Shown in pieces: positions 14,920 to 20,638 of a DNA stretch of 20,638 bases. The first letter of the stretch is position 1; every line of letters begins with the position of its first letter. The position numbers and the translations under genes are program-made. Source of the stretch: a virus; the IMG/VR virus record IMGVR_UViG_3300042523_000590, positions 1 to 20,638 of that record. One strand, written 5' to 3'. A model generated the notes under the pieces. The model did not search any database. It was not told the DNA's origin and saw only the letters and a list, made by a program, of their open reading frames with translations.

Positions 14920-14935
14920 TAAAAAACTATAAAAA

Positions 14936-15424
14936 ATGGCAGATTTATTAATGAGAATGCCTGTTCCTTACGAACCGTTAAGAAAGAATAGGTTTATTTT
15001 GAGATTCCCAGATGAATTGGGGATTCAAGAATGGTGGGTTTCTACAACATCTAGACCTAAGTATACAAGTACGGAAGTAGAAATTCCTTTCTTAAATACA
15101 TCTACCTATGTAATCGGTAGATTTCAATGGGAAACTATTTCAGTTACATTTAGAGATCCAATCGGACCTTCCGCAACACAGGCGTTGATGGAGTGGGTAC
15201 GTTTACATTCTGAATCAGTAACGGGTAGACAAGGTTACGCTGCGGGGTATAAGAAAGACGTAGAATTAGAAATGTTAGACCCAACTGGTGTTGTTGTTCA
15301 GAAATGGATTTTACAAGGAACTCAATTGAATGACGCAGATTTCGGAGGTTTAGATTATTCATCTTCAGATTTGGCGGATATTTCTTGCACGCTCCGGTTT
15401 GATAGGGCGATAAATGTATTTTGA
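14936..15424 (+). CDS. gp19: Tail tube protein, T4 gp19-like
   Basis: This 162-aa protein has nearly the length of T4 gp19 (163 aa) and the same layout: 'EPLRKNRFILRFPD' (about 13-26), 'STTSRPKYTSTEVEIPFLNT' (about 36-55), 'WETISVTFRDPI' (about 64-75), 'ALMEWVRLHSESVTGRQGYA' (about 82-101), then 'YKKDVELEMLDPTGVVVQKWIL' and a last strand 'DLADISCTLRFDRAINVF'. Tube subunits stack as hexameric rings and form the conduit for DNA inside the sheath. In T4 the tube gene follows the sheath directly. Here 3.3 kb of tagged genes and an antisense homing endonuclease separate them. The leader is A-rich (TATAAAAAATGGC). Confidence 0.88.
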   Translation: MADLLMRMPVPYEPLRKNRFILRFPDELGIQEWWVSTTSRPKYTSTEVEIPFLNTSTYVIGRFQWETISVTFRDPIGPSATQALMEWVRLHSESVTGRQGYAAGYKKDVELEMLDPTGVVVQKWILQGTQLNDADFGGLDYSSSDLADISCTLRFDRAINVF

Positions 15425-15449
15425 GATTCCTTCATCGAATATAAGACTT

Positions 15450-15489
15450 TCCCTTTTATGTATATATTTATATATAAAAGGGATTTTTT
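15450..15489 (+). terminator. Terminator after the tube gene, abutting the next start codon
   Basis: TCCCTTTTAT (15450-15459) pairs with ATAAAAGGGA (15474-15483) and is followed by six T residues ending at 15489. The ATG of the next gene is at 15490. The 14-base loop contains the ATATTTAT motif. Confidence 0.75.
15464..15471 (+). promoter_or_regulatory. ATATTTAT promoter-like motif inside a terminator loop
   Basis: ATATTTATATATAAAAG lies 18 bases before the ATG at 15490, in the loop and 3' arm of the tube-gene terminator. Transcripts started here would lack the 5' arm and so escape the terminator. Confidence 0.5.
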
Positions 15490-16365
15490 ATGCAATTTAA
15501 ATGTGAAATATGTGATAAGGAATATGATACATTATGGAGTTTATCTTCTCATAATGTTAAAAAACATAAAATTAAACCGCAAGAAACTTTTATTAAACAT
15601 AATTTAGAAGGTAAAACACCTGAATGTAAATGTGGTTGTGGTGAGACACCAACATTCTTAGGAATTCAAAAAGGGTTTAGAGATTATATTAGAGGTCACG
15701 CATCTAGAATTAACAATAATTGGGGGCATAATGTTGACGCACAGAAAAAATCTAAAGATACACAAAGAAAGTTATATGGGTCAGGTGAAATTATAATATG
15801 GAATAAAGGGTTAACCAAAGAAGATGACGAAAGGTTAGATTATGGGGATAAGATAAGTTCTAATTTAGAAAGGAATGAAAAAATTTCAAAGTCACTTAAG
15901 GGTAGAAAACGTCCACAGTATGTTTTAGATAAACTTAATGAAGGTATGAGAGAATACTGGAGTAAGGAAGAGAACAAAGAAAAACAAAGTATTTTACAAT
16001 CCAAAAGAGTAAAAAATAACCATCACAAAAATAAAACTTTATTAGAAAATTATTTTGAGTCTATACTAATAAAATTAAAGTTAAAATATATATCTCAATA
16101 TACAATATGTGGTTATAATTTTGATTTTTATTTACCTAAATATGACTTAGTTATTGAGGTTGACGGTGATTTTTTTCACTGTAACCCAAAAAAATATCCA
16201 GAAGGTCCTATATATGAATCACAAACTAATACAATAAATAATGATAAAATAAAAAATAATATCTGTGATAAAAGTAATGGTATAAGATTACTAAGGTTTT
16301 GGGAAGACGACATCAACAATAATATTGAGTGGGTGATTGATGAGATTAAAAAACATATAATTTAA
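15490..16365 (+). CDS. Free-standing homing endonuclease, C2H2 finger + NUMOD3-like + Vsr/DUF559-like nuclease
   Basis: In this 291-aa protein, residues 5-26 form a C2H2 zinc finger (C5, C8, H21, H26). A Cys-rich 'CKCGCGE' follows (about 46-52). Residues about 104-142 ('WNKGLTKEDD...ISKSLKGRKRP') look like NUMOD3 DNA-binding repeats. The C-terminal nuclease has 'LENYFESIL' (Glu186/190), 'YNFDFYLP' (Asp212), 'VIEVDGDFFH' (Glu223, His230), Asp252 and 'GIRLLRFWEDDI', the Vsr/DUF559 pattern with all key residues present. It should make site-specific cuts that mobilise its gene. It starts just after the tube-gene terminator T-tract and is co-directional with the second downstream endonuclease. It is not homologous over its full length to the 535- and 526-aa enzymes. 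Confidence 0.83.
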   Translation: MQFKCEICDKEYDTLWSLSSHNVKKHKIKPQETFIKHNLEGKTPECKCGCGETPTFLGIQKGFRDYIRGHASRINNNWGHNVDAQKKSKDTQRKLYGSGEIIIWNKGLTKEDDERLDYGDKISSNLERNEKISKSLKGRKRPQYVLDKLNEGMREYWSKEENKEKQSILQSKRVKNNHHKNKTLLENYFESILIKLKLKYISQYTICGYNFDFYLPKYDLVIEVDGDFFHCNPKKYPEGPIYESQTNTINNDKIKNNICDKSNGIRLLRFWEDDINNNIEWVIDEIKKHII

Positions 16366-16408
16366 AATTTTTTTTCACATAACCTTTTTATCCTAACAAA
16401 TAATCCGT

Positions 16409-16416
16409 ATATTTAT
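16409..16416 (+). promoter_or_regulatory. ATATTTAT promoter-like motif
   Basis: GTATATTTATAAAAAAAATA lies 17 bases before the ATG at 16434, giving this endonuclease its own likely promoter. A CTTTTTAT tract is about 15-20 bases upstream. Confidence 0.45.
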
Positions 16417-16433
16417 AAAAAAAATATAAGTAT

Positions 16434-18014
16434 ATGGATTTTTCTTTTTTCACCACTGACAATAAATCTGGTTATAAGACTAACGAAAAGTGGTTTTCAA
16501 AAAATTATGTGGGTGAATATGATAATATTATAAATTATTGTTCTCCGTATGAATTATCAACCTTTAAAGAAAAGATATGGTTTTATTATCATAAACTATT
16601 AGAAGTCCCAAATTGTAGTTGTGGAAAAAAAACTAAATTCAGTAATAGGTTAGATAGGGGTTATAATGAATTTTGTTCACTTTCTTGTTTCAACAGTAAT
16701 AACAGTGAAATGGTGAAAAGGATAAAAGATACGAATCAAAAAAAATATGGTGTAGATTATTATACACAAACTGAAGATTTCATAAAAAAACAAAAAAATA
16801 CAAAAAAGGAAAAATACGGTGATGAAAACTACAATAATAAAGAAAAAATGTTGTCAACTAAATCATCTAAGTATGGAAATATAGGTTATAATAATTTTGA
16901 TAAATATAAACAAACTTGTATGAATCTTTATGGTGTTGACAATTATTCGAAATCAGAAGAATTTAGACAAAAACTTAAAGAAAAAATAAATGAGAGGTAT
17001 GAAGAATTAAACATTATTAATATTTCAAATGACTTAACATCTTTATCGATTATTTGTGATAAATGTGATGAAACATACGAAATTACACAAAATTTACTAA
17101 GGGAACGAAAAAAACATAACTATGAGTTATGTACAAACTGTAACCCAATAGGTATGTCATCATCCTCTTCATATGAAAACGAATTATATGAAATTTTAAC
17201 CCATTGGGGAGTTGGGGTGGAAAGACATAAAAAAATAAAAGGTGATAATAGAGAAATAGATTTGTTTATACCGAGTCACAACATAGGTATAGAAATTAAT
17301 GGGTTATATTGGTACAATGAACTTTTTATTAATAAAGATTATCATTTTGAAAAAACAAAATTATGTAGAGATAATGGTATTGATTTAATTCACGTTTTTG
17401 AGGATGAGTGGTTATGGAAAAAAGATATTGTATTATCTGTATTAAAAAATAGACTTAATAACATAAATAAAAAAATTTATGGTAGGAAGTGTGATATTGT
17501 TGAGATTAGTTCCTCTATTAGTAAAACATTTTTAGATGAAAATCATCTTCAGGGTAACGTAAATACAACATTAAAATTTGGGTTATTACATAATGATGAA
17601 TTGGTGTCAGTAATGACATTTGGGAAACGTAATGGTATAGGTAATGGTGAGGAATGGGAATTAATAAGATTTTCCAATAAAATAAATTATAATGTGATAG
17701 GTGGGGGATCAAAATTATTTAAGTATTTCTTAAAAAAAATTAACCCTAAAATAGTAAAATCGTATTCCGATAATAGATGGTTTAGTGGGGGATTATATGA
17801 AAATTTAGGTTTTAAATATATACACGAAACAAAACCTAATTACTGGTATGTGAAAAATGATATGAGATATCATAGACTAAACTTCAAAAAAAATCGGTTG
17901 GTTGGTGAAGGTTTTGATAAAAATAAAACTGAAAAACAAATTATGTTCGATAGAAAAATATATAGGGTGTACGATTGTGGTAATAAACTATGGTTGTACG
18001 AACATATCATATAA
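16434..18014 (+). CDS. Homing endonuclease paralogue, Vsr-like/EDxHD type, with altered catalytic His
   Basis: This 526-aa protein is collinear with the antisense enzyme at 13244-14851, beginning with the shared 'DNKSG.KT' and ending with 'EGFD.NKTE..IMF.R...R.YDCGN'. It keeps the zinc cysteines (C61, C63, C81, C85; C208, C211, C233, C236), the repeat region, 'EIDLF' (Asp276), 'GIEINGLYW' (Glu287), 'YHFEKT' and 'LIHVFEDEW'. The C-terminal Mom/GNAT-like domain (about 353-480) is intact ('LLHNDELVSVMTFGKR', 'NVIGGGSKLFKYF', 'SYSDNRWFSGGLY'). The oddity is Tyr294, where the paralogue and the family as I know it have His (GLYxH). Cutting may be weak or lost, although the frame is undamaged. It has its own promoter-like motif and a terminator. 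Confidence 0.84.
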   Translation: MDFSFFTTDNKSGYKTNEKWFSKNYVGEYDNIINYCSPYELSTFKEKIWFYYHKLLEVPNCSCGKKTKFSNRLDRGYNEFCSLSCFNSNNSEMVKRIKDTNQKKYGVDYYTQTEDFIKKQKNTKKEKYGDENYNNKEKMLSTKSSKYGNIGYNNFDKYKQTCMNLYGVDNYSKSEEFRQKLKEKINERYEELNIINISNDLTSLSIICDKCDETYEITQNLLRERKKHNYELCTNCNPIGMSSSSSYENELYEILTHWGVGVERHKKIKGDNREIDLFIPSHNIGIEINGLYWYNELFINKDYHFEKTKLCRDNGIDLIHVFEDEWLWKKDIVLSVLKNRLNNINKKIYGRKCDIVEISSSISKTFLDENHLQGNVNTTLKFGLLHNDELVSVMTFGKRNGIGNGEEWELIRFSNKINYNVIGGGSKLFKYFLKKINPKIVKSYSDNRWFSGGLYENLGFKYIHETKPNYWYVKNDMRYHRLNFKKNRLVGEGFDKNKTEKQIMFDRKIYRVYDCGNKLWLYEHII

Positions 18015-18032
18015 AAATTATTTAATTTCATA

Positions 18033-18068
18033 AAAAAATCCTTATCATTAGTTTGGTCGGGATTTTTT
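18033..18068 (+). terminator. Terminator after the 526-aa endonuclease
   Basis: AAAAAATCC (18033-18041) pairs with GGATTTTTT (18060-18068), with an 18-base loop that can pair little further. It lies 19 bases after the stop codon, and the T-tract is part of the 3' arm. Confidence 0.6.
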
Positions 18069-18079
18069 GTTATTTGAGT

Positions 18080-18087
18080 ATATTTAT
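18080..18087 (+). promoter_or_regulatory. ATATTTAT promoter-like motif
   Basis: GTATATTTATTAGTATATAA lies 29 bases before the ATG at 18117, right after the terminator whose GATTTTTTG gives the usual upstream T-block. Confidence 0.45.
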
Positions 18088-18116
18088 TAGTATATAATAG
18101 TATTTAAAAAGATGGT

Positions 18117-18812
18117 ATGAGAAAAATTAATAATATTAATGAACAAATAGGTAGAATGAAGTCCCTATTTACCGAAGAAAGAATGTTCGGTAATCTTGTG
18201 GAACAAGAAGAAAAAGAACTTGAGACTATTGAAATTATAGGAGATACCCCCAAAGTCAAACAAAATACTGATACACCAAAAGAAACTGAAACTGAAGAAG
18301 AAGTTAACTTAGATAAAAGAGGTTGTATAAAACACATAAAAGAAAAATTTAAAGAAGTTAATAGTTCTGGTGACGCACCAAAATGGAAACTTGATAATCC
18401 TAAAAGTGTTAAGACTATTGAATCGTGTTTAAAAACACATTATGAAACATTCCAAAAAGAGGGAATTTTTAAGGTGGGCGATGAGGCAGAAAAACTAATT
18501 GACTTATTGGAATTAAAAATAGAAAAACCTAAAGAGGTTGCGGATAAAGATATCATTCAGATTAAAAATGATAAAGGTCGAGTTGTAATGTTGATTAAAA
18601 ATGTTAAGGATAACCTATATAGATTTAGAGGTAACAAAGGTGAGGTTATATTTGATAGTGCGAGGTCAGGTGGAGTAGGAAAGGTTAAATATTTCGATCC
18701 TCAGGTAGAAAGGTTTATAAGAAATCAGATGAGTTTGGGTAACAAAAAAATAACTATCAACAAAGGAATGAACACTAAAGGACTCGATGTGGGGTCATTT
18801 ACTGTAAATTAA
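18117..18812 (+). CDS. Unknown protein with a leader-like N-terminus
   Basis: This 231-aa protein has no recognised family. The N-terminus 'NINEQIGRMKSLFTEER' (about 6-22), ending in 'NLVEQEEKE', resembles the leaders of the tagged proteins in style (amphipathic helix, then EE or EQ) but not in exact sequence. An acidic linker follows (about 30-62, Thr/Glu/Lys-rich), then a basic helical region around Cys69 and Cys102, and a C-terminal beta domain ('QIKNDKGRVVMLIKNVKDNL', then 'YRFRGNKGEVIFDSARSG'). It lacks a signal peptide and membrane segments. It is 3 bases upstream of the large partial gene, so they are co-expressed. Context suggests a virion protein packaged with its neighbour; no enzyme motif is visible. 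Confidence 0.6.
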   Translation: MRKINNINEQIGRMKSLFTEERMFGNLVEQEEKELETIEIIGDTPKVKQNTDTPKETETEEEVNLDKRGCIKHIKEKFKEVNSSGDAPKWKLDNPKSVKTIESCLKTHYETFQKEGIFKVGDEAEKLIDLLELKIEKPKEVADKDIIQIKNDKGRVVMLIKNVKDNLYRFRGNKGEVIFDSARSGGVGKVKYFDPQVERFIRNQMSLGNKKITINKGMNTKGLDVGSFTVN

Positions 18813-18815
18813 TAT

Positions 18816-20638
18816 ATGAGTAAAAAAATTATCATATCAGAATCACAGTACAGACGTGTCTTTTTAAATGAACAATCTTCTATTGATGATATTATAGTAT
18901 ATTTTAACGAAGATAAGGGTAATGTTATTGAACAAACCGCAAGACTTTATAGATTGTGGGCAAATTCTACAAAGCGGTATTCTTACACATACGGTAAGAA
19001 TAGTTCGTTTGATTTGGACGCTAGTAAAAAACCTGCGAATAGTGGGACATTTGATAAGTCTTTTTCTATTGGTAAATCTCAGTTTGATAAAGATTGGTTA
19101 ATAGTACCTAAAGAAAATGATTTCCTTTTATTCACTAAAGGCGGTAGAACAATATATTCTGTTTTAACTAAAAAAGTTTTACCTAATGAGTTATCAGAAC
19201 AAGATATTTTCTATCGTTTAGAGAGGGGTGAAGTTATAAAAGATGTTAAAACTATATCAGAAATTAAAAATATTTATTCTTCTCCTTACACTAAGAAAGC
19301 AACTAATGTAGTGCAAAAAGAAAAAGAATCTGACGTAGAAAACAAATTAGTTTCTTTTAGAGATACTATAGATTATTTAGAATCACTTGGGTTAGGGGTA
19401 AATGGTTTAATCCCATATAAGAAAAATCAAACCTTTAATCAATCGGAAGATATCCCCTCTACGAACTATTTATTTGCAAAAACCGCGATTAATGGAATTA
19501 AGTATTTAACTGATTTAATTGCGGGCAAAGTAATAACAGGTAGTAAGGGTGCGACAAGTATATGTGTTACAAAATTAGATAGTGGGTGTAAGAGTAGCAA
19601 TCCATATGTCACATCAAGTACTTACAACATAAACTTATCTAGAATTTTATCCAGTTCACCCATAGAAACAATATATGGTAAATATCCCGCATCTTGGATA
19701 ATGTATGATTATGGGTTTTATTTTAATTGGGAAAAAATTAAAAAAGATCTGGAAAGTACATTCCAAACAGATAAATACGCATATAAAAGTAGTTTATTTT
19801 CTGATGGGTGGTGGAATTATTTTACTCAAACATATGGTGTAGGATCTAAAGGTAGTTTCTCACAAATAAAATCGGCAATAAATAAAATATCTTATGATGA
19901 TTTTGATAAGGTAAGTACTATTAATAAATATGATGATAATAAAAGTGTTTGGGGGTATTTAGGTGATTGTTTTAGTGATTATCACTGTGTTTTAGATATA
20001 GCATCAATAGCCACTTTGGCTATTCCCGGTGTTGGTTTAGCAATTAGTTCGGGAATCGACTTTGTAAATGCAGCATCCTATGGTGTTGAAGCATATAATG
20101 CCGATACTGAAGAAGAAAGGGATGGGGCATTAATTGCTGGTACACTTACTTTGTTTGGTGGTTTATTAGGTGGTGGAGTTGGACAAACTAAGAGATTAGT
20201 GACTAGGGGTAACGCAAACCCTAATATTTATCAGTACGCTGATGAAGTTATGGATAGGGTGAAAAAAGAAATTCCTGATGCTAAAAATCTAAAAGAACTT
20301 GACCCAACTAAAGGTAGTCTCATACAAAGAAACTTTAATGAAAAACAAATACCTGAAAATTTAACTAAAATCTATAAAGAAACTGCGGAAAAATATGGAT
20401 TAAAAGAAAATGATATTTTAGTCGCACATGACATACTTAAAGATTTTAGTAAGATTGATATTAATCTTGCGAAAAAATATACTGAAGCTTTGAACGCTTT
20501 AACCAAAAGGGTCGATAGAGCGAGTTTATTTAAATTCGCCAAGAGACCTGAGTTTCAAAAAATGTTAATAAATAATAATGGTGATGTTATTGTAACATTA
20601 AATAAGTATATGAAACTAGTTGCAAAAAAAGAAGCGAT
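18816..20638 (+). CDS. Large tagged protein with a hydrophobic glycine-rich segment (3' end outside window)
   Basis: The frame is open from ATG at 18816 to the right edge (607 codons), so the protein is partial. It starts with 'KKIIISESQYRRVFLNEQ', the leader shared with the genes at 11644-12433. Residues about 20-390 are mixed alpha/beta with several Trp and Tyr and no known motif. Residues about 390-458 ('CVLDIASIATLAIPGVGLA', then 'ISSGIDFVNAASY', and later 'GALIAGTLTLFGGLLGGG') form hydrophobic Gly/Ala-rich helices like those of pre-toxin or membrane-inserting segments in polymorphic toxins and ejected phage proteins. The rest is helical and charged. I infer a packaged protein delivered with the DNA that may act at the host membrane. 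The enzymatic end, if any, lies outside the window. Confidence 0.7.
   Translation, partial: MSKKIIISESQYRRVFLNEQSSIDDIIVYFNEDKGNVIEQTARLYRLWANSTKRYSYTYGKNSSFDLDASKKPANSGTFDKSFSIGKSQFDKDWLIVPKENDFLLFTKGGRTIYSVLTKKVLPNELSEQDIFYRLERGEVIKDVKTISEIKNIYSSPYTKKATNVVQKEKESDVENKLVSFRDTIDYLESLGLGVNGLIPYKKNQTFNQSEDIPSTNYLFAKTAINGIKYLTDLIAGKVITGSKGATSICVTKLDSGCKSSNPYVTSSTYNINLSRILSSSPIETIYGKYPASWIMYDYGFYFNWEKIKKDLESTFQTDKYAYKSSLFSDGWWNYFTQTYGVGSKGSFSQIKSAINKISYDDFDKVSTINKYDDNKSVWGYLGDCFSDYHCVLDIASIATLAIPGVGLAISSGIDFVNAASYGVEAYNADTEEERDGALIAGTLTLFGGLLGGGVGQTKRLVTRGNANPNIYQYADEVMDRVKKEIPDAKNLKELDPTKGSLIQRNFNEKQIPENLTKIYKETAEKYGLKENDILVAHDILKDFSKIDINLAKKYTEALNALTKRVDRASLFKFAKRPEFQKMLINNNGDVIVTLNKYMKLVAKKEA

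Noticed and set aside
14897-14932. 11-codon upstream ORF just before the tube gene
   Set aside because: It is in an A-rich leader where short frames arise by chance, and there is no evidence of translation or conservation.
14936-18014. Group I intron in the tail tube gene hosting the endonucleases
   Set aside because: The tube reading frame is complete at normal length, and the endonucleases lie outside it with their own signals, so they are free-standing.
1-20638. tRNA genes, CRISPR arrays or insertion sequences
   Set aside because: I looked for T-loop-like GTTCGA contexts, regularly spaced repeats and transposase motifs. The only GGTTCGA (near 2089) is in coding sequence without a cloverleaf, and nothing else was found by eye.

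Overview
This AT-rich window looks like the late structural region of a contractile-tailed (myovirus, T4-like) bacteriophage. Tail tube, tail sheath, a T4 gp15-like tail terminator and a possible gp14-like neck protein can be recognised from their proteins, and several tail-fibre or adhesin genes lie between them. Almost no gene has a Shine-Dalgarno sequence. Starts sit instead behind A-rich leaders, often a few bases after an ATATTTAT motif. That pattern fits a phage of a Bacteroidota (flavobacteria-like) host, but this is inference from initiation signals, not proof.

Layout. Positions 1-1455 (minus, cut by the left edge) encode a SNF2-type helicase whose Walker A motif is split by an intein with a LAGLIDADG homing endonuclease. 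The visible intein features (Ala1, Trp two residues after the block B His) suggest the unusual class 3 mechanism. A perfectly palindromic promoter-like element separates it from the plus-strand structural genes: a gp14-like neck protein, the gp15-like terminator, two fibre genes sharing a repeat (3064-5301), a hairpin-rich gap (5302-5550), a third fibre gene, a small protein, a DUF1566/Lcl-type adhesin (7490-8098) and a small unknown protein. A small ribbon-helix-helix gene on the minus strand (8427-8585) has a palindromic operator candidate between itself and the tail sheath gene (8730-11585).

After the sheath come three small genes (11644-13257) whose products begin with nearly the same peptide ('LTES[D/Q][L/Y]...'). 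One is a HAD-fold phosphatase. The same tag opens the large partial protein at the right edge (18816 onward), and a looser version opens the protein at 18117. I infer that this is a virion-targeting or maturation leader shared by unrelated cargo proteins.

The tail tube gene (14936-15424) is flanked by three free-standing homing endonucleases of Vsr-like/EDxHD type, one antisense upstream and two downstream. Two of these are paralogues carrying an extra Mom/GNAT-like C-terminal domain, and one paralogue has lost the nuclease His. With the intein, four homing elements occupy under 21 kb. Hairpin terminators follow the sheath, the 61-aa tagged gene, the tube gene and the last endonuclease, and an ATATTTAT motif lies upstream of nearly every transcription unit.
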